A stretch of 64,000 nucleotides of DNA from Micromonospora ureilytica (GTDB lineage Bacteria > Actinomycetota > Actinomycetes > Mycobacteriales > Micromonosporaceae). A model generated the notes under the pieces. That model was given only the letters and a program-made list of their open reading frames with translations. It searched no databases and had not been told where the DNA came from. A program made the translations under genes and the position numbers. The DNA is taken from positions 4,650,001-4,714,000 of the forward strand of contig NZ_JADOTX010000001.1 of NCBI RefSeq assembly GCF_015751765.1, written 5' to 3'. Shown piece after piece: positions 44,373 through 55,620 of this stretch; position 1 is the first letter of the stretch; every line of letters begins with the position of its first letter.

Positions 44373-45588
44373 CGCGGACGCCTACCGGGATGGCCCGCTC
44401 GTCCACGTCGAAGCTCGCGCGGTGCAGGTCGACGTTGGGCCCGGAGCGACCCACGCCGAGCCGGGCGAGGGCGCCGGGGACGTACTCCAGGTACCAGGAG
44501 AAGTCCTCGCCGCCCATGCTCTGCGGTGTCTCGGCGATCCCGTCCGGGCCGAGTGCCGCGGCGGTGGCGGCGGTCAGCACCTGGATGGCACGGGAGTCGT
44601 TGCACACCGGCGGCCGGCCGCGCAGGTATTCCAGGTCGACGGTGGCGCCGGTCGGCGCGATCACGTCCCGCACCACCTGAGCGACGATCTTGGGAGCCTG
44701 CTCCCAGGTGTCGCGGTCCATCACCCGGAGGGTGCCGGAGGCGCTCGCCTCGGACGGGATGACGTTGTAGCGGGTGCCGGCCGAGGCGTGGCCGAAGACC
44801 AGCAGCAGGCCGCTGTTGGCCGGCACCCGGCGACTGACCAGGGCGGGCACCTCGGTGATCAGCCGACCGAGCGCGTCGACCAGGTCGACGGTCAGGTGCG
44901 GGCGGGCGGTGTGCCCGCCCGGGCCGGAGAGTCGGACGGTCACGTTGTCGGCCGCCGCGGTGATCGGCCCGACCCGCAGGCCGACCTGGCCCACCGGCAG
45001 GTTCGGGTCGCAGTGCAGCGCGAAGATCTGCACCACGTCGTCCAGGCCACCGGCCTCGATGACCTCCAGCGAACCGCAGGGCAGGATCTCCTCGGCGGGC
45101 TGGAAGATGAGCCGGACCCGGCCGTCCAGCTCGCCGAGGTCGGCGAGTTGGGCCAGCAGCATGCCGACGCCGAGCAGGATCGAGGTGTGCACGTCGTGCC
45201 CGCAGGCGTGGCAGACGCCCTCCACGGTCGACCGGTACGGAACGTCCTTGGGGTCGTCCAGCGGCAGGGCGTCGATGTCGGCGCGCAGCGCCACGACCGG
45301 GCCGTCCGGCCTGCCGTTGACGTCACAGATCACGCCGTTGCCCTTGGGCAGCAGGCGCGGGTTCAGCCCGGCCAGCGACAGCTCCCGGGCGATCAGCGCG
45401 GCCGTCTCGAACTCGTTGCCGGAGAGCTCAGGGTGCGAGTGGAGGTGACGGCGCGTAGCGATCAGCCCCGGTACCCGGAGCGCGAGGAGGTGGTCCAGCT
45501 CGCGGGGCAGCGGCTGGGATCCGGGTGGCGTCTCCGGCCAGGACGACGCCAGCTGGCCACCTGTGGGCAGCGTCAACGCACTCGTCAC
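44329..45588 (-). CDS. M20-family amidohydrolase (peptidase M20D / hippurate-hydrolase-like)
   Basis: This 419-residue zinc-dependent amidohydrolase shows the metal and active-site segments VVALRADIDALPL, VCHACGHDVHTSILLG, FQPAEEILPCGSLEVI and QSMGGEDFSWYLEYVPG. The lid domain GPGGHTARPHLTVD follows the family order. It probably removes acyl groups from N-acyl amino acids or similar amides. The GTG at 45588 is chosen because homologues begin near SALTLPTGG. An in-frame ATG at 45771 has an excellent RBS (AGGAGGTGAGG) but would add 61 residues with non-coding-like third positions. Confidence 0.87.
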   Translation of the reverse strand: MTSALTLPTGGQLASSWPETPPGSQPLPRELDHLLALRVPGLIATRRHLHSHPELSGNEFETAALIARELSLAGLNPRLLPKGNGVICDVNGRPDGPVVALRADIDALPLDDPKDVPYRSTVEGVCHACGHDVHTSILLGVGMLLAQLADLGELDGRVRLIFQPAEEILPCGSLEVIEAGGLDDVVQIFALHCDPNLPVGQVGLRVGPITAAADNVTVRLSGPGGHTARPHLTVDLVDALGRLITEVPALVSRRVPANSGLLLVFGHASAGTRYNVIPSEASASGTLRVMDRDTWEQAPKIVAQVVRDVIAPTGATVDLEYLRGRPPVCNDSRAIQVLTAATAAALGPDGIAETPQSMGGEDFSWYLEYVPGALARLGVGRSGPNVDLHRASFDVDERAIPVGVRVMVQTALRALAAAH

Positions 45589-46071
45589 GTCGAATTCTCG
45601 ATCACTAGGAATGGATGGATCATCGGGGACAGCAGACAGCCTAGACCTCCGACGGTGACGCTGCGCAACCTCGTTACGGTAATGATCGGACCGCGCAGAG
45701 TCACGTATGCCCTGCTGGGGGCGCTCGTCAAGGCGGGGGACAGCAGGTAGATCACGGTCGAATGCCGTCATCAGCCCCTCACCTCCTACAACGCGTAACC
45801 GATCGCGGCGGTCACGAATCCCGGCGCCAGTCGGGGCCCCGTTGCCAAATTGTCGCATTAGTCGGTGTGATGAACTGACACTCCGACAATTAGCCGACCA
45901 CACTCCGCAACGAGCCGGATAAGGACGCTCACATGCACCCACCCACCGTGGGCGCACACGGTGTGCGTCCCGGCTCAACCGACCGGATACCCGCTGAGCC
46001 CGCTGGACACACCGCGTCCCGGGAGCCGCAGTGGCGGCCGAGTCACGGGAGCCGCAGTGGCTGCCCAGCGC
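45589..46071. other. Long upstream region of the amidohydrolase gene
   Basis: These 483 bp lie between two minus-strand genes. On the minus strand it contains a strong Shine-Dalgarno followed by ATG (45769-45771). A/T-richer patches include CAAATTGTCGCATTAGTC near 45850-45867 and the dyad TGTCGCATTAG...CTCCGACAATTAG near 45855-45895. A tandem repeat GGGAGCCGCAGTGGC occurs twice at 46020-46062. No further gene is credible; it probably holds the amidohydrolase promoter and leader. Confidence 0.45.
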
Positions 46072-47655
<1,584 letters not shown>

Positions 47656-47661
47656 CCCCGG

Positions 47662-47667
47662 ATGGTA
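47662..47667 (-). promoter_or_regulatory. -10 box of leaderless mutase promoter
   Basis: On the minus strand TACCAT is followed by CCGGGG and the ATG at 47655. There is no separate Shine-Dalgarno at usable spacing. Confidence 0.5.
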
Positions 47668-47822
47668 GGACGCCTGGCCACGCCGTCGCGTGAGGGATAC
47701 CGCACAGTGCGTCCCGACCGGTCGACAACAGGTGAACGACAGGGCACGTTCTGTCGACTTCGACAAACGTCCGTCGCGTCGGCTTTCGCATCGGGCGTCG
47801 GAACCAGCAAGATAGGGGGGTT

Positions 47823-49928
47823 GTGTCCCAGCCCCCCTCGATTTCCCCCGGTGGCTTTTCTGTGACTCAGATCCCGACGTGGAGCGGCGGACCAGTTAGT
47901 CCCGCCAACGGACGAGCGGCGCCCGGCACCACAATTGGTGGCCGGTACTCGCTGCGGTCCTCGGTGGGCAACGGCGGCATGGGCACGGTGTGGCGCGCCA
48001 CAGACACGCTGCTGCGCCGTGACGTGGCGGTGAAGGAGGTCGTCCTGCCCCCGGGGCTGGCCCCCAGCGACCGCGACGCGATGTACGAACGCACCCTGCG
48101 CGAGGCCCGCGCCGCCGCCGCCATCCAGCACCCCGCTGTGGTGCAGGTGTACGACGTGGTCACCGAGGCCGGCCGGCCGTGGATCGTGATGGAGCTGCTG
48201 GACGCCCGCAGCCTCGCCGACATGGTGATCGAGGACGGGCCGGTCGCGCCCCGCGCCGTCGCCAAGATCGGCATCGCGCTGCTCGGCGCGTTGGAGGTCG
48301 CGCACGCGATCGGCGTGCTGCACCGCGACGTCAAACCGGCCAACGTGCTGATCTGCACCGACGGGCGCTGCGTGCTGACCGACTTCGGGGTCGCCCGGAT
48401 GCCCACCGACGTACAGCTCACCACCCCCGGCATGGTGCTCGGCTCTCCGCACTTCATCTCGCCGGAGCGGGCCATGGGCCAGGAGTTCGGCCCACCGAGC
48501 GACCTCTTCTCGCTGGGTGTGACCCTCTACACCGCTGTCGAGGGGCGGCCTCCGTTCGACAAGGGCGACCCGATCGAGACCATGCACGCCGTGGTGGAGG
48601 ACCCGCCCGCCCCGCCGCAGCGCAGCGGTCCGCTGACCCGGGTGCTGATGGGTCTGCTGGAGAAGGACCCGGCGCGCCGACTCGACGTGCACACCTCCCG
48701 GGCCATGCTGCGCGAGCTGCTCGCCGGCCCGCTGGGCAGCACGGCGACGGCTGTGCACTCGGTCACCGACCCGTACGCCGTGGTGCCGGTGCAGCAGCGC
48801 CCCATCCCCGTCCTTCCGCCGGCCCAGCCGGAGCCGAAGCCGGACAGCCAGATCGGTGGCAAGGCGATGCTGGCCCCCGGTGAGTCCCTGACCGACCGGC
48901 TGGCCTCGCTGCGCCGGGGCGAGCGTCCCCAGGCAGCTCGCGCGGCCGGCACCACCGGTGGGCTCGACGAGACCAGCGCCGACGCGTTGGCAGGCCCGCT
49001 GCACACGCCGACCGGCGCGATGCCGACTCCCGGCCGACCCGCGGCCGGGCGCACCTACGGCGGCAACGCGGACGCCACCCAGCGGGTCGACGCCGGCGGG
49101 CACCCCGACGCCACCCAGCGGGTCAGCTACGGCAGCCCGGCCGATGCCACCCAGCAGGTCGGGTACGGCGGCGCACCGGAAGCCACCCAGCGCATCGGCG
49201 GCACCTACGGCGGCGGCAACCAGTGGTCGGTCCCGGGCACCGGCCAGCCCTGGGCCACCGCTCCCGCCGCTTCGTCGGGCGGCAGCCCCCTGGACAAGGT
49301 CCGGGCCACCGGGGGTCAGCTCGTCACCACGGTCAAGGGCTGGCCGCGCAAGGTGCAGCTCGCCGCGGCCGGCGGGTTGGTCGTCGTGCTGCTGATCACC
49401 GCTGTGGCGCTGTCCGGGGGCGACGAGCCCCCGCCGAGCACCCCGGCGGCGCAGCCCACCACGTCCGCCCCGGCGGCCCCAACTGTCGAGATGCAGGAGC
49501 ACGCGGCCCGCGGCATCCAGGTCATGGTGCCGAAGGGCTGGAAGAAGGCCACCGGCCCTTCGTACACCGACTACGTCGACCCGGCGGACAGCGGCCGCAA
49601 GGTTCGCATCATCACCGAGAAGTGGTCCAGCAGCTCCGCCCGGTGGGCCGAGACGGCCGAGAACGGCCTCAAGACCCGGAGCACCTCCTGCGTCAAGCCG
49701 TACAACCAGATCTCCTCCAGGGAGACCGAGCTGGACAAGAAGCCGGCCGCCGAATTCGAGTACACCTGCGGCGACGGTGACGTCATGCGGCACGGCGTCT
49801 GGCGGGGCGTGGCGCAGGACGGCAAGGCGTACTCGTTCTACCTCACCGCCACGGACGCCAAGTTCGCGGAGAGCAAGCCGATCTTCGACGAGATGGCGCG
49901 GACGTTCCAGCTCACCGGGAACGGCTGA
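47823..49928 (+). CDS. Receptor-type Ser/Thr protein kinase with juxtamembrane TQ repeats
   Basis: This 701-residue kinase has a Pro/Ser-rich ~40-residue N-terminus and a kinase domain (about 41-300) with [36 protein letters not shown] and [11 protein letters not shown]. The linker contains four tandem units of the type DATQRV (about 415-465) separated by Gly/Tyr-rich spacers. One membrane helix lies near 515-537. An extracellular ~140-residue domain contains two Cys and ends in RTFQLTGNG. The TQ units are plausible autophosphorylation or FHA-docking sites. The GTG at 47823 is the first start downstream of a GATAGG-like box. It is divergent from the mutase. Confidence 0.9.
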   Translation: MSQPPSISPGGFSVTQIPTWSGGPVSPANGRAAPGTTIGGRYSLRSSVGNGGMGTVWRATDTLLRRDVAVKEVVLPPGLAPSDRDAMYERTLREARAAAAIQHPAVVQVYDVVTEAGRPWIVMELLDARSLADMVIEDGPVAPRAVAKIGIALLGALEVAHAIGVLHRDVKPANVLICTDGRCVLTDFGVARMPTDVQLTTPGMVLGSPHFISPERAMGQEFGPPSDLFSLGVTLYTAVEGRPPFDKGDPIETMHAVVEDPPAPPQRSGPLTRVLMGLLEKDPARRLDVHTSRAMLRELLAGPLGSTATAVHSVTDPYAVVPVQQRPIPVLPPAQPEPKPDSQIGGKAMLAPGESLTDRLASLRRGERPQAARAAGTTGGLDETSADALAGPLHTPTGAMPTPGRPAAGRTYGGNADATQRVDAGGHPDATQRVSYGSPADATQQVGYGGAPEATQRIGGTYGGGNQWSVPGTGQPWATAPAASSGGSPLDKVRATGGQLVTTVKGWPRKVQLAAAGGLVVVLLITAVALSGGDEPPPSTPAAQPTTSAPAAPTVEMQEHAARGIQVMVPKGWKKATGPSYTDYVDPADSGRKVRIITEKWSSSSARWAETAENGLKTRSTSCVKPYNQISSRETELDKKPAAEFEYTCGDGDVMRHGVWRGVAQDGKAYSFYLTATDAKFAESKPIFDEMARTFQLTGNG

Positions 49929-49976
49929 GCCGGAGGGAACCCACAGGGGTGATCCGTCGTCGTGCTATCAAGAGGC

Positions 49977-51701
49977 ATGGCGGCGGACACCTCTGACATC
50001 GACGACATTCGCGAGCAAGCCCGGCGCTGGTTGGCCGACGACCCCGACCCGGTCAGCCGGGACGAGCTGACGGCGGTGCTCGACGGGCTGCCGGCGAGCG
50101 GGCCGGAGCTGGCCGACCGGTTCGCCGGCCCGCTGACCTTCGGCACGGCGGGCCTACGCGGCCCACTGCGCGCCGGCCCGAACGGCATGAACCTCGCCGT
50201 GGTCACCCAGGCCGCTGCCGGCCTGGTCACCTGGCTCGCGGCCCAGGGTGGCACCGGCCCGCTGGTGATCGGGTACGACGCCCGGCACGGCTCCCGACAG
50301 TTCGCCGAGCGCACCGCCCAGGTGGCCACCGGGGCTGGCCGCCCGGCGCTGCTGCTGCCCAGCCCGCTGCCCACCCCGGTGCTGGCGTACGCCGTGCGGC
50401 ACCTCGGCGGCGTCGCCGGAGTGATGGTCACGGCCAGCCACAACCCGCCGCAGGACAACGGCTACAAGGTCTACCTCGGCGCCGAGTTGGGTGGCGAGTT
50501 GGGCGCCGGCGCGCAGATCGTGCCACCCGCCGACGCCGGTATCGAGGCGGCCATCCGATCGGTCGGGCCGCTGACCCAGGTGCCGCTGGGCGAGCCCGGG
50601 CAGGTGCTCGGCGACGACCTGGTCGCCTCGTACGTCGAACGGGCCACAGCGGTGATCGACCCGGACGGGCCACGGGACCTGACGGTGGCGTACACCCCGC
50701 TGCACGGGGTGGGCGCGGCGGTGCTCACCGCCGCCTTCGCCAGCGCCGGTTTCCCGACCCCGGGTGTGGTGCCCGACCAGGCCGAGCCGGACCCGGCGTT
50801 CCCCACCGTGTCGTTCCCCAACCCGGAGGAGCCGGGTGCGGTGGACCGGCTGATCGCCCTGGCCGACTCCACCGGGGCGGACCTCGCCATCGCCAACGAC
50901 CCGGACGCCGACCGTTGCGCGGTGGTCGTCCGCGACGGCGTGCGGCCAGCGAGTGCGAGGAGTGAGCTTGCGAGCCCCGCAGTCGCGAGCGAAGACAGAC
51001 ACGGCTGGCGGATGCTGCGCGGCGACGAGGTGGGTGTCCTGCTCGCCGACCACCTGATGCGCCGGGGGGTGACCGGGCTCTACGCCACCACTATCGTGTC
51101 GTCGTCACTGCTGCGGGCGATGTGCGCGGCCCGGGGCCTGCCCTACGACGAGACGCTGACCGGCTTCAAGTGGATCGTGCGGGCCGGCGGCGGGAGCGCT
51201 CCGCTGGTCTTCGGCTACGAGGAGGCGCTCGGCTACTGCGTCGCCCCGGAACACGTCCGGGACAAGGACGGCATCACCGCCGCGCTGACCGTGGCCGAGT
51301 TGGCCGCCGGCCTGAAGACGCAGGGTCGTACGTTGACCGACCGGCTGGACGAGCTGGCCGCCGAGTTCGGCGTGCACCACACCGACCAGCTCTCCGCCCG
51401 GGTGGACGACCTGCGGGTCATCGCCGACGCGATGGCGCGGATCCGGGCGGCCACCCCGGCCACCCTGCTCGGACAGCCGGTGGACAGCGTCCGGGACCTG
51501 CTGCCCGAGTCGGACGTGGTGATCCTGCGGACCGCTGTGGCCCGGGTGGTGATCCGCCCGTCCGGGACCGAGCCGAAGCTCAAGGCGTACCTCGAGGTAG
51601 TGGAACCGGTGGTGGACGGCGACGTCCAGACGGCCCGCAGCAGGGCGGCGTCGGCAGTCGCCGCGCTCCGCGCCGAGGTCAGCGCCGCCCTCGGCATCTG
51701 A
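49977..51701 (+). CDS. Phospho-sugar mutase (phosphoglucomutase/phosphomannomutase type)
   Basis: This 574-residue alpha-D-phosphohexomutase interconverts hexose-1- and hexose-6-phosphate, or the pentose equivalents near upp and deoC. All four site loops are visible: phosphoserine loop VTASHNPPQDNGYK, metal loop ANDPDADRCA, sugar loop VFGYEEALGY and phosphate loop RPSGTEPKLKAY. Between the metal loop and GWRMLRGDEVGVLL lies an extra ~16-20-residue segment (residues about 325-340) encoded by a repetitive DNA stretch at 50949-50994. The ATG at 49977 has AAGAGG upstream. It converges with the GPP34 gene (4 bp between stops). Confidence 0.9.
   Translation: MAADTSDIDDIREQARRWLADDPDPVSRDELTAVLDGLPASGPELADRFAGPLTFGTAGLRGPLRAGPNGMNLAVVTQAAAGLVTWLAAQGGTGPLVIGYDARHGSRQFAERTAQVATGAGRPALLLPSPLPTPVLAYAVRHLGGVAGVMVTASHNPPQDNGYKVYLGAELGGELGAGAQIVPPADAGIEAAIRSVGPLTQVPLGEPGQVLGDDLVASYVERATAVIDPDGPRDLTVAYTPLHGVGAAVLTAAFASAGFPTPGVVPDQAEPDPAFPTVSFPNPEEPGAVDRLIALADSTGADLAIANDPDADRCAVVVRDGVRPASARSELASPAVASEDRHGWRMLRGDEVGVLLADHLMRRGVTGLYATTIVSSSLLRAMCAARGLPYDETLTGFKWIVRAGGGSAPLVFGYEEALGYCVAPEHVRDKDGITAALTVAELAAGLKTQGRTLTDRLDELAAEFGVHHTDQLSARVDDLRVIADAMARIRAATPATLLGQPVDSVRDLLPESDVVILRTAVARVVIRPSGTEPKLKAYLEVVEPVVDGDVQTARSRAASAVAALRAEVSAALGI
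50949..50994 (+). repeat. In-frame GCGAG-rich repeat inserted in the phosphohexomutase gene
   Basis: This 46-bp tract holds GCGAG four times (50949, 50955, 50970, 50985). It is read in frame as A-S-A-R-S-E-L-A-S-P-A-V-A-S-E inside an otherwise conserved enzyme. Composition and low-complexity coding differ from the gene. It looks like a dispersed repeat element that happens to be open in this frame. Confidence 0.6.
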
Positions 51702-51705
51702 GCGG

Positions 51706-52383
51706 TCAGCGGCGCGGGCCGAGGGCCTGGTCGACGGCCGTGGCGAGGGCGGCGACGACCAGGCCGACCGACGGACGGACCACCGAGTCGTCGGTGCTCA
51801 CCTCGCCGGAGAACCCCGCGCCGGTGGCAATCTCCGTCAACCGGCGGCGGGCGTCGGCGGCGGCCTCGCCGCTCACCCCGAGCGCGGACTCCATCCGGAG
51901 CACCACGACCAGGGTGGCCAGCGCGGCGGTCCGCTCGTCCGGGGCTGCCGCGCCGGTCAGCGCCTCGGCCAGCCGCTGTCGGGTCTCCGCCTCGACCGAG
52001 GAGTCCATGACCGGGTAACGGTGCACGTGGATGAAGCCCAACTCGGTCTCGTCGACGTCCTGGACGACGCCCTGCCGGCACAGGTCGGCGAGGATCCGGT
52101 CGCGCAGGCCGTGCCGCAGGCGCTGCACCCAGGACGCCGGGGTGTGCGGAGTGTCGGCGGCGATCCGGCTGAGGACGTCGTCACTGAACGGTTCGCCGGT
52201 CGGCGTCGGGTCGATCACCGCCAGGGATCCGTCGGCGTACGCGATCCGGCCGGCCAGGGCCAACTCGACAAGCACTGCGGCGGCCATGCCCAGGTCCAGG
52301 CTGATCCGCGGCATCGTCGCCTTGCCGGTCGTGTCGTCGTAGGCGAGGAGCAGCAACTCCTCGGCGAGCGCAACACCAGTCAT
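51706..52383 (-). CDS. GPP34 (GOLPH3-like) family protein
   Basis: This 225-residue protein of the GPP34/GOLPH3 family starts with GVALAEELLLLAYDDTTGK, then LDLGMAAAVLVELALAGRI. The middle contains WVQRLRHGLRDRILADLCRQG, and conserved Leu/Ala-rich helices complete the fold. Eukaryotic GOLPH3 binds phosphatidylinositol-4-phosphate at the Golgi; the bacterial role is unknown, although many actinomycetes carry several copies. The ATG at 52381-52383 is preferred. TACCGT 8 nt upstream suggests an almost leaderless mRNA. It lies downstream of upp on the same strand with a 74-bp gap. Confidence 0.85.
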   Translation of the reverse strand: MTGVALAEELLLLAYDDTTGKATMPRISLDLGMAAAVLVELALAGRIAYADGSLAVIDPTPTGEPFSDDVLSRIAADTPHTPASWVQRLRHGLRDRILADLCRQGVVQDVDETELGFIHVHRYPVMDSSVEAETRQRLAEALTGAAAPDERTAALATLVVVLRMESALGVSGEAAADARRRLTEIATGAGFSGEVSTDDSVVRPSVGLVVAALATAVDQALGPRR

Positions 52384-52457
52384 GGCCGAGAACGGTAGCG
52401 GGTCCACGCACGAGCGCGCGCGGACCCGCCGGACCCGGCACCGACCGGGGTGTCACC

Positions 52458-53090
52458 TCAGAACCGGGGCATGCCACCGAACTGGCGGTCACCGGCGTCG
52501 CCGAGCCCGGGGACGATGAACATGCGGTCGTTGAGCCCCTCGTCGATCGAGGCCGTGACCAGGCGCAACGGCAGGCCGGAGCGTTCCAGCCGCTCGATGC
52601 CGACCGGGGAGGCGAGCACACAGAGCACTGTGATGTCGGTGCAGCCCCGGTCGGCCAGCAGCCGACAGGAGTGCTCCAGCGAACCACCGGTGGCCAGCAT
52701 CGGGTCCAGCACCAGCACCGGCAGCCCGGCCAGGTCGCGCGGCAGCGACTCCATGTACGCGCGCGGCTCGTAGGTCACCTCGTCGCGGGCCAGGCCCACG
52801 AACCCCATCGACGACTCGGGCAGCAGGCTCAACGCGGCGTCCGCCATGCCCAGGCCGGCCCGCAGCACCGGGACCAGCAGCGGCGGGTTGGCCAGCCGGG
52901 TGCCCTCGGTGCCGGTGACTGGCGTCTGCACCGGGTACCGCTCGACGGGGAAGGTGCGCGCCGCCTCGTACACCAGCATGGTGGTCAGTTCGTGCAGCGC
53001 CGCCCGGAACGTCGAGGAATCGGTGCGCGCGTCCCGCATGGCAGTCAACCTGGACTGGGCCAGCGGGTGGTCAATGACGTGTACATCCAC
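52458..53090 (-). CDS. upp: Uracil phosphoribosyltransferase
   Basis: This 210-residue UPRT converts uracil and PRPP to UMP in pyrimidine salvage. The PRPP-binding loop [16 protein letters not shown] is visible at about residues 125-140. The uracil-binding C-terminal region contains [15 protein letters not shown], and [13 protein letters not shown] is typical. The GTG at 53088-53090 ([12 protein letters not shown]) is preferred; the preceding TAGGTT box ends 8 nt upstream. It is divergent from deoC, another nucleoside-salvage gene. Confidence 0.95.
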   Translation of the reverse strand: MDVHVIDHPLAQSRLTAMRDARTDSSTFRAALHELTTMLVYEAARTFPVERYPVQTPVTGTEGTRLANPPLLVPVLRAGLGMADAALSLLPESSMGFVGLARDEVTYEPRAYMESLPRDLAGLPVLVLDPMLATGGSLEHSCRLLADRGCTDITVLCVLASPVGIERLERSGLPLRLVTASIDEGLNDRMFIVPGLGDAGDRQFGGMPRF

Positions 53091-53210
53091 GATCGCTCAA
53101 CCTACCGGTCCGTAGCGCGCGGCGGTGCGGGTGCGGTCGGACCAGGGACGCCGCTCACGTCGGAGCGTCACGGAGCGCTCGTGAGCAAGATCACTCGACG
53201 GTCCGGTGCG

Positions 53211-53216
53211 TAGACT
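53211..53216 (+). promoter_or_regulatory. -10 box of leaderless deoC promoter
   Basis: TAGACT lies 7 nt before the ATG at 53224 with no Shine-Dalgarno in between. Confidence 0.5.
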
Positions 53217-53223
53217 TCTCGGC

Positions 53224-54183
53224 ATGACGGCGACAACGACGTCGGCCCGGTCGGAGCTCTCCGAGCTGGGACGATCCGAGACCGCTCTGCGGACCTTCCT
53301 GCACGGGCTTCCCGGCGTGGACCAGGTCGGCGCGGAGCAGCGGGCGGCACAGCTCGGCACCCGATCCATCAAGACCACCGCCAAGGCCCAGGCGATCGAC
53401 CTGGCGATCCGGATGGTCGACCTGACCACCCTGGAAGGGGCGGACACCCCGGGCAAGGTGCGCGCGCTCGCCGCGAAGGCGCTACGCCCGGACCCGGCCG
53501 ACCCGTCCTGCCCGCACGTCGGCGCGGTCTGCGTCTACCCGGCGATGGTCCCCCACGTGGCCGAGGTGCTGCGCGGGAGTGACGTTCACCTGGCCAGCGT
53601 GGCGACCGCGTTCCCGTCGGGTCAGGCGCCGTTGGAGATCAAGCTGGCCGACACCCGGGCCGCCGTCGCGGCCGGTGCCGACGAGATCGACATGGTGATC
53701 AACCGGGGGGCGTTCCTGGCCGGGCGATACAAGGAGGTCTACGACGAGATCGTGGCCACCAAGGAAGCCTCCGGGGATGCCCACCTCAAGGTGATCCTGG
53801 AGACCGGCGAGCTGGCCACCTACGACAACGTCCGGCGGGCCTCCTGGCTGGCCATGCTGGCCGGCGGCGACTTCATCAAGACCTCCACCGGCAAGGTCCC
53901 GGTCGCGGCGACGATGCCGGTGACCCTGGTGATGCTGGAAGCGGTCCGTGACTTCCGCGAGGCGACCGGGCGGCAGGTGGGCGTGAAGCCCGCCGGTGGC
54001 ATCAAGACCACCAAGGACGCGATCAAGTACCTGGTGATGGTCAACGAGACCGTCGGCCCGGACTGGCTCGACCCGGACTGGTTCCGCTTCGGCGCGTCCA
54101 GCCTGCTCAACGACCTGCTGATGCAACGCACCAAGCTGACGACCGGCACCTACTCCGGTCCCGACTACTTCACCCTGGACTGA
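53224..54183 (+). CDS. deoC: Deoxyribose-phosphate aldolase
   Basis: This 319-residue DERA cleaves 2-deoxyribose-5-phosphate to acetaldehyde and glyceraldehyde-3-phosphate. The Schiff-base Lys is in GGDFIKTSTGK, and the second active-site Lys lies in GVKPAGGIKTTKDA. VCVYPAMVPHV and DEIDMVINRGAFLAG complete the barrel signature. It is somewhat longer than typical DERA because of a ~50-residue N-terminal extension. The aldehyde dehydrogenase genes directly downstream (6 bp, then an 8-bp overlap) probably oxidise the acetaldehyde produced. An upstream in-frame start at 53206 is rejected in favour of the leaderless ATG. Confidence 0.95.
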   Translation: MTATTTSARSELSELGRSETALRTFLHGLPGVDQVGAEQRAAQLGTRSIKTTAKAQAIDLAIRMVDLTTLEGADTPGKVRALAAKALRPDPADPSCPHVGAVCVYPAMVPHVAEVLRGSDVHLASVATAFPSGQAPLEIKLADTRAAVAAGADEIDMVINRGAFLAGRYKEVYDEIVATKEASGDAHLKVILETGELATYDNVRRASWLAMLAGGDFIKTSTGKVPVAATMPVTLVMLEAVRDFREATGRQVGVKPAGGIKTTKDAIKYLVMVNETVGPDWLDPDWFRFGASSLLNDLLMQRTKLTTGTYSGPDYFTLD

Positions 54184-54189
54184 TAGCCG

Positions 54190-55620
54190 ATGTTCGAATA
54201 CGCCCCCGCCCCCGAGTCCCGCTCGGTGGTGGACCTCAAACCCTCGTACGGGCTGTTCATCGACGGCGCGTTCGTCGACCCTGCCGACGGTGGCAGCTTC
54301 AAGTCGATCAACCCCGCCTCCGAGGAGGTGCTGGCCGAGGTCGCCGAGGCCGGCGCCCAGGACGTGGAACGCGCGGTGCGGGCCGCCCGCAAGGCGTACG
54401 ACAAGGTCTGGGGTCCGATGCCCGGCCGGGACCGGGCGAAGTACCTGTACCGGATCGCCCGGCTGATCCAGGAGCGCTCCCGCGAGCTGGCCGTCCTGGA
54501 ATCGCTTGACAACGGCAAGCCGATCCGGGAGAGCCGCGACGTCGACCTGCCGCTGGTCGCTGCGCACTTCTTCTACTACGCGGGCTGGGCAGACAAGCTG
54601 GAGCACGCCGGTTTCGGTGCCAACCCGCGCCCCATCGGTGTGGCCGCGCAGGTCATCCCGTGGAACTTCCCGCTGCTCATGCTGGCCTGGAAGATCGCCC
54701 CGGCGCTCGCCGCGGGTAACACGGTGGTGCTGAAGCCGGCCGAGACCACCCCGCTGACCGCGTTGCTCTTCGCGGAGATCTGCCAGCAGGCCGAACTGCC
54801 GGCCGGCGTGGTCAACATCCTCACCGGCGCCGGCGACACTGGCCGCGCGCTGGTCGAGCACCCGGGCGTGGACAAGGTCGCCTTCACCGGCTCCACCGAC
54901 GTGGGCCGGGCCATCGCCCGGTCGATCGCCGGCACCCGCAAGAAGCTCACCCTGGAACTGGGCGGCAAGGCCGCCAACATCGTCTTCGACGACGCACCCG
55001 TCGACCAGGCGGTCGAGGGCATCGTCAACGGCATCTTCTTCAACCAGGGGCACGTCTGCTGCGCCGGCTCCCGCCTGCTGGTCCAGGAGAACGTGGCCGA
55101 CCGGGTTCTGGAGTCGCTGAAGCGGCGGATGGCCCAGCTCCGCGTCGGCGACCCGCTGGACAAGAACACCGACGTCGGCGCGATCAACTCGGCCGCCCAG
55201 CTGGAGCGGATCCGCGAACTGTCCGACGCCGGCTCGGCCGAGGGCGCCGAGCGCTGGTCACCGCCGTGCGACCTGCCCGACCGGGGCTTCTGGTTCGCGC
55301 CGACCATCTTCACGGGCGTCACCCAGGCACACCGCATCGCCCGCGAGGAGATCTTCGGGCCGGTGCTGTCGGTGCTCACCTTCCGCACACCGGCCGAGGC
55401 CGTGGAGAAGGCCAACAACACGCCGTACGGGCTGTCGGCCGGGATCTGGACCGACAAGGGCTCCCGGATCCTGTGGATGGCCGACCGGCTGCGCGCCGGC
55501 GTCGTCTGGGCCAACACCTTCAACAAGTTCGACCCCACCTCGCCGTTCGGTGGGTACAAGGAGTCGGGCTACGGTCGCGAGGGCGGCCGGCACGGGCTGG
55601 AGGGCTACCTCAATGTCTGA
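54190..55620 (+). CDS. Aldehyde dehydrogenase (NAD(P)-dependent), linked to deoC
   Basis: This 476-residue ALDH superfamily enzyme has a Rossmann segment VIPWNFPLLMLAWKIAPALA, the cofactor turn FTGSTDVGRAIA, the catalytic Glu in LELGGKAANIVFDD and the nucleophile Cys in NQGHVCCAGSR. It oxidises aldehydes to acids. Its position 6 bp after deoC suggests acetaldehyde as substrate in deoxynucleoside catabolism. The ATG at 54190 follows the deoC stop closely, so translation may be coupled. The stop overlaps the next ALDH-like gene by 8 bp. Confidence 0.93.
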   Translation: MFEYAPAPESRSVVDLKPSYGLFIDGAFVDPADGGSFKSINPASEEVLAEVAEAGAQDVERAVRAARKAYDKVWGPMPGRDRAKYLYRIARLIQERSRELAVLESLDNGKPIRESRDVDLPLVAAHFFYYAGWADKLEHAGFGANPRPIGVAAQVIPWNFPLLMLAWKIAPALAAGNTVVLKPAETTPLTALLFAEICQQAELPAGVVNILTGAGDTGRALVEHPGVDKVAFTGSTDVGRAIARSIAGTRKKLTLELGGKAANIVFDDAPVDQAVEGIVNGIFFNQGHVCCAGSRLLVQENVADRVLESLKRRMAQLRVGDPLDKNTDVGAINSAAQLERIRELSDAGSAEGAERWSPPCDLPDRGFWFAPTIFTGVTQAHRIAREEIFGPVLSVLTFRTPAEAVEKANNTPYGLSAGIWTDKGSRILWMADRLRAGVVWANTFNKFDPTSPFGGYKESGYGREGGRHGLEGYLNV

